A DNA stretch of 64,000 bases, taken from the NCBI GenBank assembly GCA_964434865.1, contig CAYSWV010000005.1, positions 62,001 through 126,000 on the forward strand, given 5' to 3'. Numbering within the stretch: the first letter of the stretch is position 1; every line of letters starts with the position of its first letter. Below the pieces are notes generated by a model. That model had not been told where the DNA came from. It was given only the letters and a program-made list of their open reading frames with translations, and did not search any database. Of the stretch, positions 45,289-53,395 are shown piece by piece. Origin of the DNA: CAYSWV01 sp964434865. Its GTDB lineage: Bacteria; Cyanobacteriota; Cyanobacteriia; Thermostichales; Thermostichaceae. The position numbers and the translations under genes are program-made.

Positions 45289-47025
45289 TCAGATCCAGTT
45301 AAATCCAGGAATTGCAGGGATCTTGATTTTCGCGGAATCACAAGCAGGCCCCTGACAAAACAGTGGGATCGGATTGGGTCGAAACCACATGCGCCAATAA
45401 AAAGCTGAAGCTCTGATCGGAAATCCATACCAAAGTGGCATGAAATAAATCTGGCATAGTAACACCAGTGTGATCAGGGTTAAGCCCCAGGCTCGGCCGA
45501 GCCGCTGCCATTGATTTAAAGATCGACAGATCACCCAAGCCAGGGCCATGATCGCAAAGGCCAAGGCACTCATGTAGTGGTATAAAAACACACAGCGACT
45601 CACGATAAACCAGGGCACATAGTTGGCGGCAAATCCAATCAACAGATAAGCGGGTACCCCTTGAAATTTAAATAGCCCTTTAAGGCTGAGATAAAGAATG
45701 GTACCAATTGATAGCCACCACAACATCGGATTACCCAAAGCTTGAACGGCTTGCCAAATATCAGCATCGCTACTGAAGTAGTACCCAATGGGGCGAGCTA
45801 AGACAGGCCAGGACCAGGCGCCTGCAGCTAGGATCCGGTGAGAGACGATGGGTTTTAACTGAGGGACCGCTTCTCCTAGAGCTAGCCAACTAGTGGAACA
45901 ATAGGGATGCACATCAGTTTGAAAGGGGCTTTGATACGTTACAAGCAAATTGTCGCCAGTATGCCCGCCTAAAATAGATCGGTTAATTTCCACAATCGAT
46001 AAGGCCATATGTTTCCAAAAGGTCCAGCCCCCTGTCGTTAAATCATGGCTCACTGGATTTTGGATGAGATGTGGGATCCATTGGATGGCATAAACCACTA
46101 TCATTACAAGGATGTAACAAATAATGTAGTGCCACCATTTCAGATGTTGAATTTCAGCGAAAATGCCAACTCGGGGTAAGTGACAAGACCATAATTTAGG
46201 AAATGCTCGGACTAAGGCGCCCAATCCGATAAAGACAATGGCCATCACTATCCAAGCTGGGTTGAGGCCCACTAATCCAAGACCTGCGGGAGACTCTCCG
46301 ACTAGCTGGATCACTCCAGAGCCTAAAGTTCCCAAAGCCATTGAGCCGCCTAACAACCAAAAAAGCTTGTAGTAACCAGCCATCATCCAGACCATCAATC
46401 CGATCCCAGCAAACATGAAGGCAAACCATAAGCCATTCCATTTGACTGAAACAGCTGCCCCCAACATGACGCCCGATAACGCAAACAGCCAAGCTCGACT
46501 CGCTCCGCGCCGTTCTAAGCCAGCAATTAAGTAGATCTGAGCTGCAAATCCGAAAGCCACAAGAAAAACATTCATCAGGCCATAGCGAGATTCCACTAGA
46601 AATAGGCCATCTGTGAGCATCAGGCCTCCAGCCACCAAAGTAAACAGTCGCCATCGGGTTAACTGATAAGCAACCCCAGCCACCAAAACCGGGATCAATG
46701 ACCCAAACAGCGCTGTCATGATGCGCAGACCAAATTCATGACGACCCACAAACCCGATCCCCAACAAGATCAAGTATTTTCCTAGAGGAGGATGAATATC
46801 ATAAAACGTCACCTGATCCAAGTAGTTTTGGGCAAAGACTGGAAAATACACTTCGTCAAAAACAGGGGCTGCAAATTCGCCCAGATTCCACAGTCTCATC
46901 ACCAGTCCAATAATCCAGATCCCACTCACACCCAGAACGAGATAGGGATCCCAATGTGACGTTTTAGCAGATGACTCAGGGGAGTAGGTTTCTGGATCCT
47001 GAGAAAAGGAAGGGTTATCGCGCAT
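45289..47025 (-). CDS. PMT-family protein O-mannosyltransferase (phospholipid-carrier-dependent)
   Basis: A 578-residue integral membrane glycosyltransferase of the GT39/PMT type, with about 11 to 12 hydrophobic helices. The signature acidic pair occurs in the first luminal loop (FDEVYFPVFAQNYL), followed by DIHPPLGKYLILLG as in yeast and bacterial PMTs. Bacterial members transfer mannose from polyprenyl phosphate to exported proteins. The cytoplasmic N-terminus is polar and Ser-rich. A large loop near residue 380 (HPYCSTSWLAL) lies outside. Some bacteria use related enzymes for other sugars, so the donor is not certain. Confidence 0.88.
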   Translation of the reverse strand: MRDNPSFSQDPETYSPESSAKTSHWDPYLVLGVSGIWIIGLVMRLWNLGEFAAPVFDEVYFPVFAQNYLDQVTFYDIHPPLGKYLILLGIGFVGRHEFGLRIMTALFGSLIPVLVAGVAYQLTRWRLFTLVAGGLMLTDGLFLVESRYGLMNVFLVAFGFAAQIYLIAGLERRGASRAWLFALSGVMLGAAVSVKWNGLWFAFMFAGIGLMVWMMAGYYKLFWLLGGSMALGTLGSGVIQLVGESPAGLGLVGLNPAWIVMAIVFIGLGALVRAFPKLWSCHLPRVGIFAEIQHLKWWHYIICYILVMIVVYAIQWIPHLIQNPVSHDLTTGGWTFWKHMALSIVEINRSILGGHTGDNLLVTYQSPFQTDVHPYCSTSWLALGEAVPQLKPIVSHRILAAGAWSWPVLARPIGYYFSSDADIWQAVQALGNPMLWWLSIGTILYLSLKGLFKFQGVPAYLLIGFAANYVPWFIVSRCVFLYHYMSALAFAIMALAWVICRSLNQWQRLGRAWGLTLITLVLLCQIYFMPLWYGFPIRASAFYWRMWFRPNPIPLFCQGPACDSAKIKIPAIPGFNWI

Positions 47026-47157
47026 AGAAACTAGAAGAATAAGCCAAGAGTGACAGCACCGTCATACATTCTGTCAGGCTCGTCGCTAATCATCTATATT
47101 TTTTTACAATCTCAACCTAGGATAGTAAACATTGCATAGTATCTGGAGCTTGCCAAT

Positions 47158-47559
47158 ATGACAGGGTTTCTTAACCGACTCTTTAAACGGCAGGGTAAAG
47201 CCGATCAACCTCCTCAGGAGGACACCTCACAGGCTGCCAAGCCCAAACAGAAATCTCAAGCTTTCTTCTTAGATCCAGACGATGCGAAAAGTTATGGTGA
47301 TATTGACTATATGAGGACCTCCCGCACGGTTAGACGGACCTTTATGGGCGGCAAATATGAATTGGTGCAGGAAGTTTCTGCAGATATCAAAAAAGAAGTC
47401 GATGAACCCACCCCATCCCAGCCTACTGACTCAACACCAGCTTCTAACTCAACAGCCTCCAGCCCTCCTCCATCAACGACTCAGCCTCCCCGTCGAGGTG
47501 GATCCGATATGGATAGGTTCCGAAATATGGCTAAAGACTTAGGCAAAAAGAACAAGTAG
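47158..47559 (+). CDS. Low-complexity cyanobacterial protein of unknown function
   Basis: A 133-residue hydrophilic protein after a GGAG site. The N-terminal half holds an ordered-looking core (AFFLDPDDAKSYGDIDYMR, then RTVRRTFMGGKYELVQ), which I believe recurs in cyanobacterial hypothetical proteins. The rest is Pro/Ser/Thr-rich and probably disordered, ending in a basic helix (DMDRFRNMAKDLGKK). There is no signal peptide. No function can be assigned. It is followed by a short hairpin at 47582-47602 and is divergent from the PMT gene. Confidence 0.72.
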   Translation: MTGFLNRLFKRQGKADQPPQEDTSQAAKPKQKSQAFFLDPDDAKSYGDIDYMRTSRTVRRTFMGGKYELVQEVSADIKKEVDEPTPSQPTDSTPASNSTASSPPPSTTQPPRRGGSDMDRFRNMAKDLGKKNK

Positions 47560-47581
47560 TTAGGGTATCAAACAAGATCTG

Positions 47582-47602
47582 GAGGAGATCAATGGTCTCC
47601 TC
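47582..47602. terminator. Hairpin after the 47158 gene (weak terminator)
   Basis: GAGGAGA (47582-47588) and TCTCCTC (47596-47602) form a perfect seven-base-pair stem with a seven-base loop. There is no T run behind it, so termination is unproven. Confidence 0.45.
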
Positions 47603-47765
47603 TAAAGTCGTTAAAACTAATGAGCAAACTAGAGCGACTGTTTAATTTAAAATGGATTGCTTAGAGGTCAATAACCCACTTTAAAGGTAGTCCTACCGCA
47701 ATACCCCAATTGATCACGTCGTAAGATCCGAACTCTGAAATCGATTCATTTCAATAAAATATCAA

Positions 47766-47793
47766 TTGAGTAGAACGTTCTCTCCAATCTAAC
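47766..47793 (+). promoter_or_regulatory. Probable promoter of the Hsp20 gene with palindrome in the spacer
   Basis: TTGAGT (47766-47771), a 16-base spacer and TCTAAC (47788-47793). The perfect palindrome AGAACGTTCT (47772-47781) lies in the spacer and could be an operator. The predicted start near 47800 gives a leader of about 45 bases. Confidence 0.5.
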
Positions 47794-47807
47794 GGTTCGA
47801 TGTTTGA

Positions 47808-47836
47808 TCCTTCATGCTGATCTAATCACCAAGGAG
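47808..47836 (+). promoter_or_regulatory. Candidate RNA thermometer masking the Hsp20 ribosome site
   Basis: TCCTT (47808-47812) can pair with AAGGA (47831-47835) of the Shine-Dalgarno AAGGAG. Inside, TGAT (47818-47821) pairs with ATCA (47825-47828) across a three-base loop, leaving an uneven internal bulge. The short, single hairpin resembles the cyanobacterial hsp17 thermometer. Confidence 0.6.
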
Positions 47837-47844
47837 ATTTCATT

Positions 47845-48291
47845 ATGACACTCGTTCGTTGGCAACCTTTTCGGGAACTGTATTCATTGCAACGCGAAAT
47901 GAACCGCTTATTTGATGACTTAGCTACTGATCGGGAGCGGGATCAGAAATCTGATGGGTTGGGCTATGTCCCAGCTGCTGAGTTAGATGAGACTGCTGAT
48001 GCCTATCAGTTGAAGTTAGAAATTCCAGGCATTGATAAAGCTGAGTTAGATATCCAGGTTACGGCTGAGGCTGTGGCGGTATCTGGTGAGCGCCGCTCTG
48101 AAACTAGAACTGAAAATCAGGGAAGTACTCGTACGGAATTTCGCTATGGCCGGTTTCAGCGGGTTATTCCTTTATCCAGCCGGATCAATCATCAAAATGT
48201 AAGGGCTGACTACAAAGATGGCATTTTGTGCTTACACCTACCTAAAGCTGAGGAAGAGAAAACCAAAGTTGTTAAAGTTAACATCACCTAA
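47845..48291 (+). CDS. hspA: Small heat shock protein, Hsp20/alpha-crystallin family
   Basis: A 148-residue chaperone that holds unfolding proteins and, in cyanobacteria, also binds membranes and thylakoid components under heat or light stress. N-terminus RWQPFRELYSLQREMNRLFDDL is typical of class A bacterial Hsp20. The alpha-crystallin domain (about 45-140) has ELDETADAYQLKLEIPGI, VSGERRSE, EFRYGRFQRVIPL and the closing ADYKDGILCLHLPKAEE. The C-terminal IxI-type tail is VVKVNIT. AAGGAG lies eight bases before ATG 47845 and can be masked by a hairpin in the leader. It is monocistronic, with a terminator at 48366-48399. Confidence 0.95.
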   Translation: MTLVRWQPFRELYSLQREMNRLFDDLATDRERDQKSDGLGYVPAAELDETADAYQLKLEIPGIDKAELDIQVTAEAVAVSGERRSETRTENQGSTRTEFRYGRFQRVIPLSSRINHQNVRADYKDGILCLHLPKAEEEKTKVVKVNIT

Positions 48292-48365
48292 TTGCTTGAA
48301 CCGTCCTTAAACATTAAGGGTTAGGGTAGTCAGGAGTTCTAAGATACAAGAGGAATAGACGTTAG

Positions 48366-48399
48366 CCATCCCACAGGTGTACTCCATTGGGGTGGTTTT
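48366..48399 (+). terminator. Rho-independent terminator after the Hsp20 gene
   Basis: CCATCCCA (48366-48373) pairs with TGGGGTGG (48388-48395), eight pairs with one G-U, loop 14, followed by TTTTGTTT. Confidence 0.7.
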
Positions 48400-48470
48400 G
48401 TTTAAAAGCCTAGCTATACAAGTTCAACTCAATCAAGCTTATGACGGGTAGCCACTCCAAAGTTGAGTAT

Positions 48471-48968
48471 CTAGGCTTGTCTGAATAACATGGCCAAAGG
48501 AGCCCCTAGGATCATGAGGGCACCTACACCGCCAAATATGCCTCCAAAGAGGTAGCCAAACCACCGATCATCCTGTTGAACAGAAAGGGTCGCCTGTGTT
48601 TCTGTAGTAATGAAAGAACGAATCTCACTAGTGATATCATCTTTTCCGGATCGGCCTGAGCTATAGCTATTACTTAAAGGAAACGTGCCTTCAGTTGTTC
48701 GAATGACAACTCGATAGGTTGTCCCCTCATCACTATTTCTAGATTCTTCAACATCAGCATCCTCTAAAGTCTCAATCGGCAGAGTCGAGCGATCGGATCC
48801 CAGCAGGCCCTGAGCTACCCATTCACATTGACCTTGATTAGAGGGCGGATTGAGCCGTTCGCAGTCAAAGGTATAGAGCTTACTGGCAACCAACATAACC
48901 CCGATGCCAACGCTGACAAAAACGGTACCAAAGACCATGGTTCCGCAACAGCCCATTGCTCTTTGCAT
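48471..48968 (-). CDS. Two-helix membrane protein of unknown function (DUF3592-like layout)
   Basis: A 165-residue protein with ATG 48968 after AGGAG. The first membrane helix (VFGTVFVSVGIGVMLVA) and the second near the C-terminus (YLFGGIFGGVGALMILGA) bracket an extracytoplasmic beta-rich domain (about 40-130) with the only Cys pair of that domain (FDCERL and GQCEW). The layout of one domain between two helices is like DUF3592 proteins, but I do not recognise the sequence itself. Convergent with the Hsp20 gene. Confidence 0.68.
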   Translation of the reverse strand: MQRAMGCCGTMVFGTVFVSVGIGVMLVASKLYTFDCERLNPPSNQGQCEWVAQGLLGSDRSTLPIETLEDADVEESRNSDEGTTYRVVIRTTEGTFPLSNSYSSGRSGKDDITSEIRSFITTETQATLSVQQDDRWFGYLFGGIFGGVGALMILGAPLAMLFRQA

Positions 48969-49223
48969 GACAACTCTCCTCTTATTTAAATGGATGGTTT
49001 TAGTTTACAAGGTGATCAAATCAGAGTACCTGTATTCAACAAAACATAGATGATTGATTGAAAGTTATGACCGCCTCATAAACTTAGTTATAGTTTGAAG
49101 TGGGATCATTTTGCAACATTAACTTTGATAACTTTGATCGATTAGCTTCTCAAAAGGGAAGGATGAGTCTGAGGTTAAGCTTTCTAGTGTTGCTCCCAAA
49201 GACTTAACTTAGGGATCTTATCA

Positions 49224-50144
49224 ATGTCGGCATCTATTCTAGTAATCGGTAGTCTGAATATGGATCTGGTAGTCTCGGTACCTCGACAGCCGACGCCAGG
49301 TGAAACAATTTTGGGATCAGATTACCGTACATTTCCAGGTGGTAAAGGAGCCAATCAAGCTGTCGCGGCGGCCCGAGCGGGTGGACAAGTTCAAATGATC
49401 GGTCGGATCGGAGATGATACCTTTGGACCCATCTTGAAATCTAACTTAGAGCAACATGGAGTCGATACAGCCGGGGTTGAAAGTAGTCCTGGCTCCTCTG
49501 GTATAGCCTTGATCACTGTTGATTCACAGGGCCAGAACATGATTATAGTCAGCCCTGGAGCCAATAGTCGCCTCACCGTTGATCAAATACCTCCCATGCT
49601 GCCCCCTTCAATTCGTTTAATGGTGTTGCAGTTAGAGATCCCACTTTCCACTGTTGAGTATGTGTTGAAGCTGGCAACACAGGCCGGTATCCCAGTCATG
49701 TTGAATCCTGCTCCCATCCAACCTCTATCTGATACTATCCTTACCCAGGTAACATACCTGATCCTGAATGAAAGTGAAGCTGCCCATTTGACAGGACAAT
49801 CTATCCATACGCCTGCTGAAGCGATGCTAGCTGCTCAAGCATTGACAGATCGTGGTGTCCCAATAGTGGTGATTACCTTGGGTGCAGCTGGGATCGTTTG
49901 GTCTTCACTAAACTGGCCACCTAATCAAGGAATGCTATGGGCCCGTTCAGTTACTGTCGTTGATACTACAGCGGCTGGGGATGGTTTTTGTGGGGCTCTC
50001 GCCACAGCGATCACTGAGGGGTATTCGCTTGAAACAGCTCTCCAGTTTGCTAATACTGCAGCGGCTATTGCTGTCACTCGAGCTGGATCTCAGCCTAGCT
50101 TAGCTGATCGTACTGAGATCGAAACCTGGCTCCTATCTGTTTAG
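49224..50144 (+). CDS. rbsK: Ribokinase (PfkB-family sugar kinase)
   Basis: A 306-residue kinase that phosphorylates ribose at the 5 position; it could also act on a similar sugar. Motifs: SLNMDLVVSVPRQPTPGETI, FPGGKGANQAVAAARAG (PfkB signature 1), GDDTFGP, VMLNPAP, LNESEA, VVITLGAAG and the anion-hole/base motif DTTAAGDGFCGAL. Length and order are normal. No ribose transporter or rbsD is adjacent. It ends six bases before the convergent secreted-protein gene. Confidence 0.9.
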   Translation: MSASILVIGSLNMDLVVSVPRQPTPGETILGSDYRTFPGGKGANQAVAAARAGGQVQMIGRIGDDTFGPILKSNLEQHGVDTAGVESSPGSSGIALITVDSQGQNMIIVSPGANSRLTVDQIPPMLPPSIRLMVLQLEIPLSTVEYVLKLATQAGIPVMLNPAPIQPLSDTILTQVTYLILNESEAAHLTGQSIHTPAEAMLAAQALTDRGVPIVVITLGAAGIVWSSLNWPPNQGMLWARSVTVVDTTAAGDGFCGALATAITEGYSLETALQFANTAAAIAVTRAGSQPSLADRTEIETWLLSV

Positions 50145-50150
50145 CTCAGT

Positions 50151-50690
50151 TCACTGAATCACCGTTGGCTGTGGATTTGTGTTAACACAGTGGCTAGTTT
50201 CTTTGTCTTCAATAGTGCCTTTGCTCCAAGTAAACCCATTGGTAGCATCGTTGAAACTAGCACTAACTCCAAAGCTTTTATCAGATTGGCCATAGAGAAT
50301 TTGGTATAACTCTGCAATATCACTGGGTGCACCAGCACATAAACTCTCTCCGTCAGATACTTCAGGTACAACTTCTCCATCCATACGAGTTTCCAGTGTT
50401 TTACTATAAACTAAGCAGATTTGATCATTCTCTGGAAGGGGTCCCCAAATTTCAACTAGACCTGTTGATTCAATAAATCCGAAGCTGAAATCTCCAGTAT
50501 AGGTCAGGGGTTGACAGATCTGAGCGAGTTGTATGAGACATTCATAATCTTTGCACTCTGTAAACTCTAGTTCAGGTCGATTGGACAGCCGTTTCTCCAA
50601 TTGTTGAAAGATCTGAGTATCCTCAGAGGCATGAATAGCCGACTGAAATCCTACAACACTTAGGAAAAGTAGGAGAGCAAATTTTTTCAT
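50151..50690 (-). CDS. Secreted Cys-containing protein of unknown function
   Basis: A 179-residue protein. ATG 50690 begins a signal peptide (MKKFALLLFLSVVGF, cleavage near IHA|SE); a longer frame upstream is non-coding in character. The mature part has several cysteines (FTECKDYECL, QICQPL, QICLVY, SLCAGAPS, HCVNT), enough for two or three disulfides, which suits a periplasmic location. Acidic residues are frequent. No family was recognised. Confidence 0.65.
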   Translation of the reverse strand: MKKFALLLFLSVVGFQSAIHASEDTQIFQQLEKRLSNRPELEFTECKDYECLIQLAQICQPLTYTGDFSFGFIESTGLVEIWGPLPENDQICLVYSKTLETRMDGEVVPEVSDGESLCAGAPSDIAELYQILYGQSDKSFGVSASFNDATNGFTWSKGTIEDKETSHCVNTNPQPTVIQ

Positions 50691-50867
50691 TGATCTAACC
50701 GTAAATGAATATTTCCAATATAAATATACCTTTGAATAGCATATAGATCCTTGGCAGCTCTGTTGAAAATATTGGTTAAACAAGAATGTTTGTAACATTT
50801 ATCCTAAGAAAATCTCTTTTCATTGACAGGCTTTGGGCTTGTAAAGCGGCAAGTCATCCTACAACCC

Positions 50868-52502
50868 TTAGGACACCCTAGAATCTGGATCAAAATAGAG
50901 ACTGGCTTGAGCTTGATGCTCCTTAAGTCGATCGGTGGATAATGGACCTGTAATATGTGCCCAGGGGAGAACAGTATCTAGATCCCAACTATTGTGGACA
51001 TAGTAGTCTAGAGGTGGAACTTGACTTTTCAACTCTTTAAATGCTCGTTTGTAGCTGCCTAGGGAATCTCCAAAGTTACGAGCTAGCTCTAGGACTTTAG
51101 TTACACGTCGATCACCTCGAGAGAGTAGGGCTTGAATCACTGACCAGTTATAACTCTCAGGGCGAAAATCAATCCCTGCTGATCTCAGTTTTTTAGTCAG
51201 GATTTTTAATTTCTTCTCAGCGTTGGTGGCCACTCCATACCACTGAAAAGGAGTATGGGCCTTAGGTACAAAAGTTGAACATCCCAAGGTATATCTCAGC
51301 TTTGGTGCCATTAGCTTTAACTGGTGCATCAAATCAATCGTGTCACCTAGATCTTGATCAGTCTCACTAGGTAATCCCACCATGCCATAAAACTTGATTC
51401 CACTGAGTCCTCCAGCCTGAGCAGCTGAAGCAGCCTGCAAAATTTCTGCATTGGTTAACTTCTTATTGATCACCTGACGAATCCGTTCAGATCCACTTTC
51501 AATAGCTACTGTAATTGAACGAGTCCCTCGTTGGCTCAGCACCTCAGCGAGTCTAGGGGTTACTGTTCCAGTCCGAACTGAGGCAACACTGAGCCTGACC
51601 TGTTGAAATCGATCATGAGCCAAGTAGTCCAGCAACTGTTGAAATTGAGGATGTTGAGTAACAGATGCTCCTAACAAGCCAATCCGATTAGTGTACTTTA
51701 AACCGTTTTCAACAGCAGGAATTAAGTGACCTTCCAGATCAGAAGCCCGAAACGGTAATGTCAAATAACTAGCTAGACAGAATCGGCACATTTCCGGACA
51801 GCTACGCACCACTTCTACCATATAAATGTTTTCCCAAGCTGCCTGTGGAGTGACGACAGTTGAGGTTGATAATGTAGACCCCCGATAGGTTCGTTTTGCA
51901 ATAGTAGTGGGAATGTCAGACTCTATGGGATGAACCGCCACAATCGGATCAGTAGTGCCTCCATAACTAGGCTGATACAAAGCAGGAACATAGATACCTG
52001 GAATTTGGGCCAGTTGACGCAGTTGAGTCGACCGAGCTTGATCACGGACTGTCTGAAAAGTCGTGATGAAATCATCAATCAATCCCTCTCCATCACCTAC
52101 TAAAATCACGTCAAAAAAATCAGCAAATGGCTCAGGGTTAGCTGTCAAGACAGGACCACCACCAAAGATCAATGGGTCTTTTGCTCCACGCTCCCAACTA
52201 TGACTCGGGATCTGAAAGTGCTCTAGCAAATTTAAAATGTTGACATAGTCTAATTCCCAAGACACTGAAAATCCCATCAACTCGGGTTGTTTGGGTAAGT
52301 CTTCATGGCCATCGGTAAATAGGCGGGCAACGTTTACATCCGGTCTAGAGGCCAGCATAGACCAAATGACTTGATACCCCAGGCTGGTGATGCCAATAGA
52401 ATAAGTATTAGGAAAGGCGTAAACCACTCGGATCGCGTCTTCATGGGGTACTGCTCTTGGAAACAGGATTTGCTCTTGGTGTAGATCTAGCTCGGATGCC
52501 AT
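50868..52502 (-). CDS. B12-binding-domain radical SAM protein
   Basis: A 544-residue enzyme. The N-terminal third is a cobalamin-binding-like Rossmann domain (AFPNTYSIGITSLGYQVIW, MGFSVSWELDYVN, FGGGPVLTANPEPFADFFD). The radical SAM barrel begins at VVRSCPEMCRFC, whose C-x3-C-x2-C carries the 4Fe-4S cluster, and contains VAIESGSERIRQVINKKL and GIKFYGMVGLPSETDQD. The C-terminal part is helical. Such proteins (TIGR03960-like) are common in cyanobacteria; most are of unknown substrate. It is divergent from the TetR/RND operon, with two operator-like sites in the shared promoter region. Confidence 0.88.
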   Translation of the reverse strand: MASELDLHQEQILFPRAVPHEDAIRVVYAFPNTYSIGITSLGYQVIWSMLASRPDVNVARLFTDGHEDLPKQPELMGFSVSWELDYVNILNLLEHFQIPSHSWERGAKDPLIFGGGPVLTANPEPFADFFDVILVGDGEGLIDDFITTFQTVRDQARSTQLRQLAQIPGIYVPALYQPSYGGTTDPIVAVHPIESDIPTTIAKRTYRGSTLSTSTVVTPQAAWENIYMVEVVRSCPEMCRFCLASYLTLPFRASDLEGHLIPAVENGLKYTNRIGLLGASVTQHPQFQQLLDYLAHDRFQQVRLSVASVRTGTVTPRLAEVLSQRGTRSITVAIESGSERIRQVINKKLTNAEILQAASAAQAGGLSGIKFYGMVGLPSETDQDLGDTIDLMHQLKLMAPKLRYTLGCSTFVPKAHTPFQWYGVATNAEKKLKILTKKLRSAGIDFRPESYNWSVIQALLSRGDRRVTKVLELARNFGDSLGSYKRAFKELKSQVPPLDYYVHNSWDLDTVLPWAHITGPLSTDRLKEHQAQASLYFDPDSRVS

Positions 52503-52606
52503 ACCTAAGGAAATTAAGATAACTTCATTTTAGCCTTACTCAAGCTGGCTAAGTGGGATTAGAAGTGGTGGTCTTGAGATAGCGAAAATTTTGGCCTGAC
52601 TAGGGG

Positions 52607-52635
52607 TTGCCTTTACTAGTCGGTTGGTCTACTAT
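52607..52635 (+). promoter_or_regulatory. Promoter of the TetR gene of the efflux operon
   Basis: TTGCCT (52607-52612), a 17-base spacer and TACTAT (52630-52635). An operator (52617-52631) covers most of the spacer and touches the -10 region. Confidence 0.6.
52617..52631. promoter_or_regulatory. TetR operator 1 (imperfect)
   Basis: TAGTCGGTTGGTCTA, an imperfect inverted repeat of the form TAGAC-N5-GTCTA. It overlaps the TetR promoter. Its centre is 32 bases from that of operator 2, about three helical turns. Confidence 0.7.
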
Positions 52636-52648
52636 AAAGCCAAGTTAC

Positions 52649-52663
52649 TAGACGACTGGTCTA
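52649..52663. promoter_or_regulatory. TetR operator 2
   Basis: TAGACGACTGGTCTA: arms TAGAC and GTCTA match exactly around a five-base centre. It lies between the promoter and the TetR start. Confidence 0.78.
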
Positions 52664-52691
52664 ATAACTGCCTAGGATAGAGGATGAGTTG

Positions 52692-53321
52692 ATGAAAAAA
52701 GAATCAAGCCATACCCGATTGCTCGAAACGGGACAACGGATCTTTTTAGAGAAAGGTTACAACCATACTGGAATTCAGGAGGTGTTGAAAGATGCTGGTG
52801 TGCCCAAGGGATCCTTTTACTACTACTTCAAAAGCAAAGAAGACTTTGGGTTACAGGTGATTGAGTCCTTTGCGGCTGATTACCATACTAAACTAGATCG
52901 TTTTTTGTTAGATGAAACCCTGACCCCGCTGACTCGCTTCCGACACTACTTTGAATATGGAATTCAACAATTTGAAGCCAATCAATTTCGCTGTGGATGC
53001 TTAATTGGTAATCTTTCTCAAGAAATGGCAGGTCAAAGTGATACCTTTCGATCGCGTCTAGATGAAATCTTAGATCAATGGCGTGAACGCTTTGCTCAAT
53101 GCCTTAAACAAGCCCAAGTAGAAGGTGAACTTTGTGATCAATGGGATGTCCGTATGTTAGCCAATTACTGCCTTGACAGTTGGGAAGGGGCTATCTTACG
53201 GGCTAAGGTCACTCAAAGTATTGAACCTTTACAAACATTTATGACCATTCTGTTTGACATTGTGCTGAAAACCAGTGCCGCCCTTGTTCCTCACATTTCT
53301 AATTGTGGAAAGCACTCGTAA
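52692..53321 (+). CDS. TetR-family repressor of the RND efflux operon (LmrA/YxaF-like)
   Basis: A 209-residue regulator; ATG 52692 follows GAGG, and a TTG just before it is disfavoured. The helix-turn-helix reads TGIQEVLKDAGVPKGSFYYYFKSK, split as TGIQEVLKDAG and VPKGSFYYYFKSK. The PKGSFYYYF form is typical of the LmrA/YxaF/AcrR-like branch with a TetR_C_11-type ligand domain (RCGCLIGNLSQEMA). Three sites TAGAC...GTCTA in front of this gene and of the adaptor gene resemble the LmrA-type operator. It is expected to repress itself and the efflux pair and to release on binding a toxic or lipophilic ligand. Confidence 0.93.
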   Translation: MKKESSHTRLLETGQRIFLEKGYNHTGIQEVLKDAGVPKGSFYYYFKSKEDFGLQVIESFAADYHTKLDRFLLDETLTPLTRFRHYFEYGIQQFEANQFRCGCLIGNLSQEMAGQSDTFRSRLDEILDQWRERFAQCLKQAQVEGELCDQWDVRMLANYCLDSWEGAILRAKVTQSIEPLQTFMTILFDIVLKTSAALVPHISNCGKHS

Positions 53322-53370
53322 ATAGCAAGTGGTATCTGGATTTACCTATCTTTTTTTGAGTTGTTACTAG

Positions 53371-53382
53371 TAGACCGGTCTA
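53371..53382. promoter_or_regulatory. TetR operator 3 (perfect palindrome) before the adaptor gene
   Basis: TAGACCGGTCTA, a perfect 12-base palindrome ending three bases before the AGGAG of the membrane-fusion gene. A possible promoter (TTGAGT 53356, TCTAAA 53379) overlaps it. Confidence 0.8.
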
Positions 53383-53395
53383 AAAGGAGATCATG

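Noticed and set aside
46196..46654. 152-codon minus-strand frame inside the mannosyltransferase gene
   Set aside because: It is an alternative frame of a strongly supported membrane protein, rich in Cys and Trp, as expected for a shadow frame.
47560..47844. CIRCE (HrcA) element before the Hsp20 gene
   Set aside because: The TTAGCACTC-N9-GAGTGCTAA form is not present; only the 10-base palindrome and the hairpin are.
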